A stretch of DNA of 14,291 nt from JAZKBN01 sp040388605 (lineage in GTDB: Bacteria > Bacteroidota > Bacteroidia > Cytophagales > Flexibacteraceae). The translations under genes and the position numbers were made by a program. Under the pieces are notes generated by a model. The model searched no databases. It had not been told where the DNA came from and saw nothing but the letters and a program-made list of their open reading frames with translations. This document shows positions 6,875-13,070 of this stretch, in pieces. Location: positions 1-14,291 of the forward strand of contig JAZKBN010000092.1 of the NCBI GenBank assembly GCA_040388605.1. Reading direction: 5' to 3'. Position 1 is the first letter of the stretch. Every line of letters starts with the position of its first letter.

Positions 6875-9295
6875 TTGCTCATATACCTCGCCGGGGGTAT
6901 TCCCGGCTATTTCGTTCAGCAGCAGCCAGCCGCAATCAGGGCGACTAATCAGGCGGGCATTCAGGTAAGCCATATCAAGCGGAAGTATGGTATGCCCCTG
7001 GTAAGCACCGCTGCGGGTTTTTTCAACAACAAGAGCGCAGTCTACCACATCAGGGTTCACAATAGCCAAAGGCAGCAGGAAGCTGAGTATGTTGAAAGGC
7101 GGGTAATACATAGGTATGGCAGCCTTATAATCGAAAGCGGCTTTTTTAACAGCGGTGGCAATGGCGTACTCAAGCCTGCTTTTTATTTTGCTGAAAGCCA
7201 CTGCATCCTGCCTGAGCGCCTGCCCTATTTCCATAAAGAATGCTTTGCGCTCTTCAGATGGCATGGCAGATACCTGTGTGTAATCACGATCTGCAAAGTA
7301 TTCAGTAAGCAGGGCCGCCGGTAAACGCGAGGTGCGCTCAAGAATTATATGGTCTATATCAACTATGGGGAAGCCCTGCATGTAATTGTACACAAGCTCG
7401 TTATGACCCTTGAAATAGTTGATGCGCTGCGGCAGCGGGTGAAACTCGCGCATGAGCTCCTTACCGAACTGCCCTTCGCCGGCTATGCAGAAATCAGCGA
7501 ATTTATAAGAGAACCTGGAGCGTGTGCCGGGGTTCTTGTAGAAAATGCAGTAAATGAAATTATAATCGCGGTTTACAAGGCCCGTGTTCCAGGCGGCAAA
7601 ACGCTCGCCTACGGCCACGCTGCCGTCGCGGGTGTGCTTGTAAAGGGTATAATTCAGGTAATTTTTCAGGATGCGGCAACCAGGCTCAGCATCGCCGAAG
7701 CTCCAGCTTTCAGGCAGGCACATTTCACGAAGACTTTGGACAATGGCATCAAAATCAGGCCAGAAAGCCCATGAGAACAGGGTTTTACCGGCAAAAGGAA
7801 TAGGCGGGTAATCCTGGCTGAAAAAGTCATGCGTGGTTTGCGGTGCGCGGTAGCCCCCCCGGTATTCGACCCCGTCTGTGCCGTCGCGGTGGTTGTAACG
7901 GTTTTCCGGACCTGACGGCCTGCCATCAAATCTTTGACCGTCAAAGGGCCTTCCGTCGTGTTGCCTGCCGTCCTGCTGATAGCTTGAAGGCTGATTCTGG
8001 AATGGCTGCCTTTTATCATGGCCGTCGATACGTTCGCGGCTGTAACCATCAGGTCTGTAGTTGCCCTGCCTGTAATCGCCCTGGGGGTATTGGTTGTTTT
8101 GGCGGTTATCCTGTGGATAACCATCTGATCGGCGCTGACCAAAGTTATTGGTATATGGTCTTGGGTCGAAACGATTATAGGGCCTGTTGTCCTGGGATTG
8201 ACTGTTTCCGAAAGGCATGCCATCGGTTCTGCCCTCTGTCCTGTTAAAACCTCTGCCGTCGTTCCTGCCATCGTTATACGGGGCAGGGTAAGGGTTGTTT
8301 TCACCGCCGGCTAAGCCATCGGCACCATGCACCGGGCGGGTATAAGGGCGCGGCGGATATGGGCCTGTCTGCCTGCCTTCGTAACGGGTAAAGGGGCGGT
8401 TTTGCTCATGTCCGTCAATTTGTTGGCCTTGGGGGTTGTGCTGAGCCGAGGGGTCTGCATTGCCTTGGGCATCCAGGTATTGGGCGCCGTCTTCGTACTG
8501 CTCATCATCGCCTGCTATGCGGGCAGGGCCGTCGAAAATGTCATCGGCATTATGCTCACCCAGGTTTTCGGCGCCTTCTTCCGGGGCATAGCCGTGAGCG
8601 GCATGGTCTTCCTGTTCGCTGCCGGCATGGCCGTAGTTGAAATTGTCAGGCTCATGTTCCTGCTCATGATCATTCCCGGGCAGTTGGTTGTGGTTGCCGG
8701 CAGATTGACCTTGTTGCGTTTGCCTGTAGCCGTCGGTTTGCCTGGCCGGTGTGTTAATTAATGTTCCGTCGGGCGCAAAGGTGCGGGATTCCCAAGGCCC
8801 GCCGTTATCAGGCCGGCGGTTATATTGCCGGGGCTCATAAGGTCTCCTGTCGTTGGCCTGGTTAGGGTTGTTATTGTAGGCCTGGGGGTTGTAATAGCCG
8901 GGTTGCTGCCCTTGTTGCATGTACGGCGAATCGGGCCTGCCATCGTGGTTATAGCCGGGGGCACGGTTAAAGCCGCCATCGTCGGTTCTCGGGCGATAAG
9001 GAATATTCGGGCGGCGCTCGTAAGCTACCGGGGGTCTTATCTGCGTGTCGTAATCTTCGGGCAAATCGCCGCCCAGGTTAAAACGTACCAAAAACCTTGG
9101 CGGGCTTACTGTTTCATCGTAGCGCCATGAAAAATGCTGGGGGTAGGCCCTGAAAAACTCACCAAGCTTTTGGAAGCCAAGCGCCTGGTAATCTATTCCC
9201 AACCTTTTGGCGTGGCCGCCAACCAATGCAATGTCCAAAAATTCAACGGGCTCACCCAAGGCCCTGAACAAGCTTGTAACCTGTTGATTATCCAT
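6872..9295 (-). CDS. LOTUS/OST-HTH-like - disordered linker - DUF3825 protein
   Basis: This 807-residue cytoplasmic protein has three parts. Residues about 5-75 resemble a LOTUS (OST-HTH) winged helix, a fold that binds RNA, including G-quadruplex RNA, in eukaryotic germ-granule proteins: note YQALGFQKLGEFFRAYPQHF, close to the family's GF.kL.efl pattern. Residues about 85-490 are low complexity, dominated by Gln, Asn, Gly, Arg, Asp, Pro and Tyr, with recurrent DGRP, DGY, RPY and QGQ motifs; an acidic segment (about 205-275) sits between two Arg/Asn/Tyr-rich blocks. Residues about 496-800 match DUF3825: FAGKTLFSWAFWPDFD, ILKNYLNYT, AAWNTGLV near the start of the domain, and TILPLDMAYLNARLISRPDCGWL at the end. 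The biochemical activity of DUF3825 is not known to me; RNA-related regulation is an inference from the partner domain. No clear Shine-Dalgarno precedes ATG 9295. The nearest good promoter candidate leaves a leader of about 320 bases. No other minus-strand gene joins it. Confidence 0.85.
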   Translation of the reverse strand: MDNQQVTSLFRALGEPVEFLDIALVGGHAKRLGIDYQALGFQKLGEFFRAYPQHFSWRYDETVSPPRFLVRFNLGGDLPEDYDTQIRPPVAYERRPNIPYRPRTDDGGFNRAPGYNHDGRPDSPYMQQGQQPGYYNPQAYNNNPNQANDRRPYEPRQYNRRPDNGGPWESRTFAPDGTLINTPARQTDGYRQTQQGQSAGNHNQLPGNDHEQEHEPDNFNYGHAGSEQEDHAAHGYAPEEGAENLGEHNADDIFDGPARIAGDDEQYEDGAQYLDAQGNADPSAQHNPQGQQIDGHEQNRPFTRYEGRQTGPYPPRPYTRPVHGADGLAGGENNPYPAPYNDGRNDGRGFNRTEGRTDGMPFGNSQSQDNRPYNRFDPRPYTNNFGQRRSDGYPQDNRQNNQYPQGDYRQGNYRPDGYSRERIDGHDKRQPFQNQPSSYQQDGRQHDGRPFDGQRFDGRPSGPENRYNHRDGTDGVEYRGGYRAPQTTHDFFSQDYPPIPFAGKTLFSWAFWPDFDAIVQSLREMCLPESWSFGDAEPGCRILKNYLNYTLYKHTRDGSVAVGERFAAWNTGLVNRDYNFIYCIFYKNPGTRSRFSYKFADFCIAGEGQFGKELMREFHPLPQRINYFKGHNELVYNYMQGFPIVDIDHIILERTSRLPAALLTEYFADRDYTQVSAMPSEERKAFFMEIGQALRQDAVAFSKIKSRLEYAIATAVKKAAFDYKAAIPMYYPPFNILSFLLPLAIVNPDVVDCALVVEKTRSGAYQGHTILPLDMAYLNARLISRPDCGWLLLNEIAGNTPGEVYEQ

Positions 9296-9360
9296 ATAAT
9301 GCTCGCTGATAAATAATTTATTATAAATTTCCCCGAGTAAGGCCGGGGTTTAGGTATTGG

Positions 9361-9531
9361 AAAAACCGCCTTTGTTAATGCAGTGAAAACACACCGGAAA
9401 ATGCAGCCTTCGCTTTAGATAACCAATTCCTGAATTATTATTTTTCCTATATTAATTCGGCTGTAAATATACGGGGACTAAGCTTATAAATAAACAAAAG
9501 CTTTGCTATAAGCCCAAACAAGGCGGTTTTA
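9361..9531. repeat. Long-range inverted repeat, possible structured leader or small RNA
   Basis: AAAACCGCCTT near 9362-9372 is the exact reverse complement of AAGGCGGTTTT at 9520-9530, about 147 bases apart. Neighbouring bases continue the pairing with one slip (TTTGTT against AACA). A 7-bp hairpin (9482-9513) nests inside. A second short inverted pair (ACCGGAA near 9392, TTCCGGT near 9532) crosses the first rather than nesting. On the minus strand this would lie in the 5' leader of the LOTUS-DUF3825 mRNA. Arms this short can occur by chance. Confidence 0.3.
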
Positions 9532-9620
9532 TTCCGGTTTTTAAAATTGCATTGTATCTGTTTTTCACCGTTTAAATAATCCTGCTTCCGGCCGGCAAAA
9601 AACGCGCTTTATGGTAATCG

Positions 9621-9636
9621 CAAATATATACATTTG
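9621..9636. promoter_or_regulatory. Overlapping divergent -7 elements (near palindrome)
   Basis: CAAATATATACATTTG contains TACATTTG on the plus strand (9629-9636) and TATATTTG on the minus strand (9621-9628), both full matches to the Bacteroidota -7 consensus TAnnTTTG, placed back to back. The -33 partners are imperfect: TTTA at 9608-9611 (17-base spacer) for plus, and TTTC, the complement of 9647-9650 (18-base spacer), for minus. The element could drive the DUF2807 gene rightward (leader about 210 bases) and the LOTUS-DUF3825 gene leftward (about 320 bases). Confidence 0.45.
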
Positions 9637-9852
9637 GCAGCTTAAGGAAAGCCGTCGGCCGATAAATCGGGTTTGTTAAACACTGTTCTGAACATGATTT
9701 AAATGTGCTTTCGGCGCAAATAATTCACAGGATTTTGGAAGGCGCAGCTGAAAGCAAAACTTTTCCCGTTCGTCGGCAATTTTACTGCTCCCCGGCCGGG
9801 CTTCACTCAATATGAAACAGACCTCTTAAATAACAAAAACCACAGGAATCTA

Positions 9853-10578
9853 ATGAAACATTTACTCAGCATACTTTTAATTTTTGGCTGCTGCATGGCG
9901 TTCAGCGCCTGCGCACAGGAAATGACCGGCAGCGGTAAAACCGCTACCGAAACCCGCAAAGTATCAGGCTTTAAAGGCCTTGAGGTTGGCGGCGCTTTTG
10001 AAGTGGAGCTAATACCAAGCGACCATGAATCTGTAATTATTGAGGCCGATGAAAAATACATCAGCAGCATTAAAACCGAAGTAAACGGCAGCACCCTTGA
10101 AATTGGTATTCGCAGCAACTCCTATAAGAACTACAAAAACTTCAATGGTAAAATGAAGGCAACTGTTTATTTTAAGGAGCTTATAGCCATTGAAGCATCG
10201 GGCGCGGCTAAGCTGCACCAGGCTAAAGCTGCCCCTGCAACCGATAAAATGGGTATAGAGCTCAGCGGAGCTGCCAAAGCCGATTTGCAGATAGATACTG
10301 ATAAGCTCGCCCTTGAAACCAGCGGAGCTGCCCATGTGATTCTTGCCGGCCGTGCCGATAAGTTCATTATAGACATAAGCGGTGCAGGCAAGCTTGAAGC
10401 AGATAACCTGCTCACCAAATCATGCGCCATAGATGTAAGCGGAGCAGGTAAAGCTGATTTAAACGTTAAGGAAAGCCTTACAGCTGATGCATCAGGGGCA
10501 GGCAGTGTGCGCTACAGCGGCAACCCCGGCAAAGTTGTTACCGATGTTTCAGGCGCAGGCAATGTTTCGAGGAAATAA
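9853..10578 (+). CDS. Secreted DUF2807 (head-GIN, putative auto-transporter adhesin) protein
   Basis: This 241-residue exported protein has a signal sequence (MKHLLSILLIFGCCMAFSACAQE). Cleavage may be by signal peptidase I after ACA, or by lipoprotein processing at Cys20 in FSAC; the sequence does not decide. The mature part matches DUF2807: the opening VSGF.GLEVGGAFEVEL, then seven SGA(A/G) turns beginning at residues 116, 138, 157, 176, 196, 214 and 233, each 18-22 residues apart, as expected for rungs of a right-handed beta-helix. Members are abundant in Bacteroidota and are annotated as putative adhesins, but their role is not established; some may sense or bind at the cell surface. AGGAA lies 6 bases before the ATG. 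The gene stands alone and ends in a strong hairpin shared with the convergent crotonase gene. Confidence 0.9.
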   Translation: MKHLLSILLIFGCCMAFSACAQEMTGSGKTATETRKVSGFKGLEVGGAFEVELIPSDHESVIIEADEKYISSIKTEVNGSTLEIGIRSNSYKNYKNFNGKMKATVYFKELIAIEASGAAKLHQAKAAPATDKMGIELSGAAKADLQIDTDKLALETSGAAHVILAGRADKFIIDISGAGKLEADNLLTKSCAIDVSGAGKADLNVKESLTADASGAGSVRYSGNPGKVVTDVSGAGNVSRK

Positions 10579-10620
10579 TTTACCTCTATAATTTCGAGGT
10601 ATTATGAGCCAATTAAATAG

Positions 10621-10657
10621 GAAAGCCCCCGAAGCATTTATGCTTTCGGGGGCTTTC
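10621..10657. terminator. Strong terminator hairpin between convergent genes
   Basis: GAAAGCCCCCGAAGCA pairs with TGCTTTCGGGGGCTTTC (one bulged base) around a TTTA loop, a stem of about 16 bp. It lies 42 bases after the DUF2807 stop and 38 bases before the crotonase stop. The plus-strand tail (TGTATATT) and the minus-strand tail (CTATTTAATT) are only moderately T-rich, but the A-stem/T-stem flanks and stability support bidirectional termination. Confidence 0.8.
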
Positions 10658-10695
10658 TGTATATTCAGATTTGTATTTTATGAAAAGCGGGGTAA

Positions 10696-11478
10696 TTACC
10701 AAACCATTTTCTCTTTATTCAAAAAGCTGTTTATACCTACCCTGCAATCGTTCGATTCGCGGGCGCGGGCGTTGGCTTCAGCGGCGGCTTTCAGGGCATC
10801 GCTCAGGGGGAGCTCGCTCAGGCGGGCCAACAGGTCTTTGGTGGCGGCCATGGCCTGGCTGCTGTTAAGCCTGCAAAGCTCTTCAGCCAGCTCGTTTACT
10901 TTTTCGTCAAGCTCCTCGGTATCGTCAACGGCGTAATTAATGAGGCCAATTTCGGCGGCGCGCTCAGCTGTGATCAGCCTGCCCGAAAGCAATAATTCGC
11001 GGGCCTTGCCTTCGCCAATCTTCCTGACCAAAAACGCCGATACCAGTGCCGGAATAAAACCAATTCTTACCTCGGTATAGCCCAGCTTGGCTCCGCTTAT
11101 TGCATAGCTGAAATCGCAGAGGGCGGCCAGGCCGCAGCCACCTGCTAAGGCATGCCCGTTAATACGCGATATAGTAACTTTAGGATGCTCGTAAATTTCA
11201 GAAAACAGCCCGGAAAGGTGCTTCGAATCAGCAAGGTTGTCGTCGAAATCTGCCTGCTGCATATTGCGCAGGGCATCAAGATCTGCCCCGGCGCAAAAGG
11301 CGGGTCCGTTGCCGGTTATAATAATAACCTTTACATCATGGTTAAGCGATGCGGCACGCAAATGACGTCGCAATGCGCTTACCATGGCAGCGCTTAAGGG
11401 ATTGCGTTTTTCAGGGTTATTGAGCGTGAGCCTAAGCACACGGTCTTTGAGTTCGGAAAGTACGAGATCAGGATTCAT
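10696..11478 (-). CDS. Enoyl-CoA hydratase/isomerase (crotonase) family protein
   Basis: This is a 260-residue cytoplasmic crotonase-fold enzyme acting on an acyl-CoA thioester. Conserved features are LNNPEKRNPLS (18-28), the first oxyanion-hole segment FCAGADL (61-67), the second oxyanion-hole segment LAGGCGLAALCDF (111-123) and GYTEVRIGFIPALVS (133-147). Glu136 corresponds to the catalytic Glu164 of rat enoyl-CoA hydratase. The other hydratase glutamate (Glu144, in GGGCE) is a glycine here (Gly116), so the reaction may be isomerisation or a specialised hydration, as in branched-chain amino acid or methylglutaconyl-CoA pathways, rather than classical beta-oxidation hydration. The substrate cannot be named. 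The frame is open from a TTG at 11523, but ATG 11478 is chosen because crotonases begin about 10 residues before the conserved VLRLTLN strand. It stands alone, with no neighbouring fatty-acid genes. Confidence 0.9.
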   Translation of the reverse strand: MNPDLVLSELKDRVLRLTLNNPEKRNPLSAAMVSALRRHLRAASLNHDVKVIIITGNGPAFCAGADLDALRNMQQADFDDNLADSKHLSGLFSEIYEHPKVTISRINGHALAGGCGLAALCDFSYAISGAKLGYTEVRIGFIPALVSAFLVRKIGEGKARELLLSGRLITAERAAEIGLINYAVDDTEELDEKVNELAEELCRLNSSQAMAATKDLLARLSELPLSDALKAAAEANARARESNDCRVGINSFLNKEKMVW

Positions 11479-11534
11479 GGGGCGGTGTAATTTGGGGTTT
11501 GGCAGGCAGACCAGGTCATGCAAAGAAAGAGTAT

Positions 11535-11546
11535 TTAAGTACTTAA
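11535..11546. promoter_or_regulatory. 12-bp perfect palindrome upstream of the crotonase gene
   Basis: TTAAGTACTTAA is a perfect palindrome 57 bases before the crotonase ATG. A weak -7-like element (TTTCTTTG, complement of 11521-11528) lies just downstream of it on the minus strand, so the palindrome would fall in the promoter spacer, a typical repressor position. No cognate regulator gene is seen, and an A+T-rich 12-mer can arise by chance. Confidence 0.25.
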
Positions 11547-11625
11547 CGCGAAAAAATGCAATTGCGCATATTTACGCCATGTAATATAAAGGTACCGGTA
11601 ATACCGCGCTAAACAAAGCAAAAAG

Positions 11626-11659
11626 CCTGCCCTGTTACATTTTTATGCGTCAGGGCAGG
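11626..11659 (-). terminator. Terminator-like hairpin between divergent genes
   Basis: CCTGCCCTG and CAGGGCAGG form a perfect 9-bp stem with a 16-base loop. On the minus strand it is followed by CTTTTTGCTTTG, a plausible terminator tail; on the plus strand by TTTATAATTT. It lies between divergently oriented genes, where no annotated transcript needs ending, so it may end an unannotated small RNA or block read-through. Confidence 0.5.
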
Positions 11660-11758
11660 TTTATAATTTCAGAATTTTATGTAACCGGTGCAGGTACGAC
11701 TAAAGACGGCAATTGGAAGAGTGAAAATTTGATTTAAATATGATTATAGACGGACGTT

Positions 11759-11792
11759 TTTGCACCTTGCGCTTTAATTATTTTGACCTTTG
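11759..11792 (+). promoter_or_regulatory. Candidate promoter for the 237-residue lipoprotein gene
   Basis: GACCTTTG (11785-11792) is one mismatch from the Bacteroidota -7 consensus TAnnTTTG and is followed by CA, as often seen. A TTTG at 11759-11762 lies 22 bases upstream, a slightly long spacer. Transcription would start near 11797, downstream of the TTG at 11790, which supports translation from ATG 11808. Confidence 0.4.
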
Positions 11793-11807
11793 CAGAAACT
11801 ATGCGTT

Positions 11808-12521
11808 ATGTGGAAAATACCGACAATACTGGGTTTAATACTTTTGTTGGCAGGGTGCGGAAACGAAAAAACCAAGAACTATAATAAGCGGACCAAAGCA
11901 GATTTGCGCCTCGCCGATCCCGCAAGTCCCTGCATGTCTGTTCAAAAGGAGAGGGGAGCTGCAGGTATGCCTGATTCAAAAACAAGTAATGATACAGTCC
12001 GCCTTCCAAAAACAATGTTCATAAATGACTCTTCACTTTATTCTGAATCATTTATTAGAGCCCTTAAAGACAGTCCATACCCTTCTGTAAAACTTATAGA
12101 TAACCTTATTACAGTAGATGGGTCTACTGAAAAATTCCCTGAAACTCCGGAGCTTAATAAAGAGTATTGCTTTAAAGGAATTAAAGGAGCTCGCAAGTAT
12201 AAGCTAACAGTAAACAGAACCCTGCTTACTACCATTAGATATTCATTTGAAGTTTCAGAAAAAGGCAAGCTTATTTTCAGCAAGGGAGGTATTGCCAATT
12301 TAGGTTTTTTCTTCCTGGGGTACGAGTTTGATACAGATGAATTGGAAAACACGGCCTATGGTGCAGTTGAATATGCAAATGATTCGGGTTCCTGTTGGCA
12401 ATCGGTCAGGATAGCTCAGGACAAGGATGAGCATGGTAAAATGCGAGCACGTTTTATTATTTGTGAGGACGCTTTAAAGCCGCATTCCATCACCTTAGAT
12501 TTAACGCTTAGGGCAGATTAG
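11808..12521 (+). CDS. Putative lipoprotein, 237 residues, unknown function
   Basis: The ATG at 11808 gives a classic lipoprotein signal peptide: MWKIPT, a leucine-rich core, then LLLAGC with the lipidated Cys at residue 17. An upstream TTG at 11790 is in frame but would lengthen the signal needlessly and probably precedes the transcription start. A polar, Lys/Asn/Ser-rich linker (about 18-65) leads to a domain of about 170 residues with several beta-strand-like stretches (KYKLTVNRTLLTTIRYSFEV, GKLIFSK, ARFIICED, HSITLDLTLRAD) and several cysteines. I recognise no family. The C-terminal strand-rich part looks like a small beta-sandwich. It should be anchored in the inner or outer membrane facing the periplasm or outside. 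It stands alone and is moderately more A+T-rich than its neighbours. Confidence 0.75.
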   Translation: MWKIPTILGLILLLAGCGNEKTKNYNKRTKADLRLADPASPCMSVQKERGAAGMPDSKTSNDTVRLPKTMFINDSSLYSESFIRALKDSPYPSVKLIDNLITVDGSTEKFPETPELNKEYCFKGIKGARKYKLTVNRTLLTTIRYSFEVSEKGKLIFSKGGIANLGFFFLGYEFDTDELENTAYGAVEYANDSGSCWQSVRIAQDKDEHGKMRARFIICEDALKPHSITLDLTLRAD

Positions 12522-12637
12522 GTTGTCTTGTAATCAACAAAAGCCATGTTAACAGCACATACCAAACCAATTGAGCACGCAGGATCTAAACTTCATCGTA
12601 ACCCGACTAATGGCAATTTAGCAACCTGTTTTCCGTC

Positions 12638-13006
12638 TCAATCTTCCGGATAAGGAATAAATACAAAATTGGTAAAATCAGGCTCCACAATAAAGAGGCA
12701 GCAGTATTCATCGGGGTCGAGATAGGCGTTTTTGAAGGCGGCTTCATCGGCCACGAGCTCGCGCTGCACAAATTCATCGAGGAAGCTGATGTAATAATTC
12801 CGCATGTTTTCTTCCAGTCCTTCTTTCCTGGCCCTGAACATGGCCCCTATTGGCTGTTGCCCAAGACTTACCGGGAAAACAGGGAAATCTGAAATACCGC
12901 GGCTCCGCAGGGCGTAGCTGGCTTCCTTAAGGGCATCGGCCACCTTTACGAAGTCGGAGCTGATGCTGCCCATGTACTTGGCATTAAGTTCCGGATCGTT
13001 ATGCAT
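12638..13006 (-). CDS. Conserved Bacteroidota hypothetical protein, 122 residues
   Basis: This small soluble protein has no signal peptide. Helical stretches (DFVKVADALKEASYALRSRG; MFRARKEGLEENMRNYYISFLDEFVQREL) alternate with strands (FPVFPVSL, CCLFIVEP, TNFVFIPYPED). The pattern ISDFPVF....PIG.....EEYCCLFIV....TNFVFIPYPED is, to my memory, a widely conserved uncharacterised protein of Bacteroidota; I know no function or structure. ATG 13006 is the only sensible start. The gene begins 64 bases after the fucosidase stop on the same strand with no hairpin visible between them, so it may be co-transcribed, though a functional link to fucose metabolism is not implied. It ends with the conserved PED motif at 12638. 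Confidence 0.75.
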   Translation of the reverse strand: MHNDPELNAKYMGSISSDFVKVADALKEASYALRSRGISDFPVFPVSLGQQPIGAMFRARKEGLEENMRNYYISFLDEFVQRELVADEAAFKNAYLDPDEYCCLFIVEPDFTNFVFIPYPED

Positions 13007-13070
13007 GGTTAAGTTGAATGATTATGATGTTAATGTAAACGGTGATTATGTAAATAAGTTCTTAGCCCGA

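Larger units (their letters stand above)
9296..9852. other. 557-base intergenic region between divergent genes
   Basis: No convincing gene is visible on either strand. The region is A+T-rich and holds the divergent promoter candidate at 9621-9636 and the inverted repeat 9361-9531. It also holds a local hairpin (GCTTATA 9482-9488 with TATAAGC 9507-9513, with AAAGCTTT inside the loop) and a C/G-rich palindrome CCCGGCCGGG near 9794. An AGGAA 6 bases before ATG 9853 may serve as a ribosome-binding site for the DUF2807 gene. Confidence 0.6.

Noticed and set aside
7666..8304. A 212-residue minus-strand ORF overlapping the LOTUS-DUF3825 gene
   Set aside because: It is rich in Thr, Ala and Met without pattern and is a frame-shifted reading of the low-complexity coding DNA, while the main frame ends in a clear DUF3825 domain.
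8327..8761. A 144-residue plus-strand ORF that looks like a multi-pass membrane protein
   Set aside because: It is antisense to the Gln/Asn/Asp/Glu/His-rich linker of the LOTUS-DUF3825 gene; the complements of those codons read as Leu, Val, Ile and Phe in this frame, which creates a false membrane protein.
9331..9347. CCCCG ... CGGGG hairpin just upstream of the LOTUS-DUF3825 gene
   Set aside because: The stem is only 5 bp with an 8-base loop and no proper T tract; it is too weak to call as a terminator or riboswitch part.
11479..11523. TTG start at 11523 extending the crotonase by 15 residues
   Set aside because: The extension is not homologous to the crotonase N-terminus, the TTG overlaps the only promoter-like -7 element, and ATG 11478 fits the family length.
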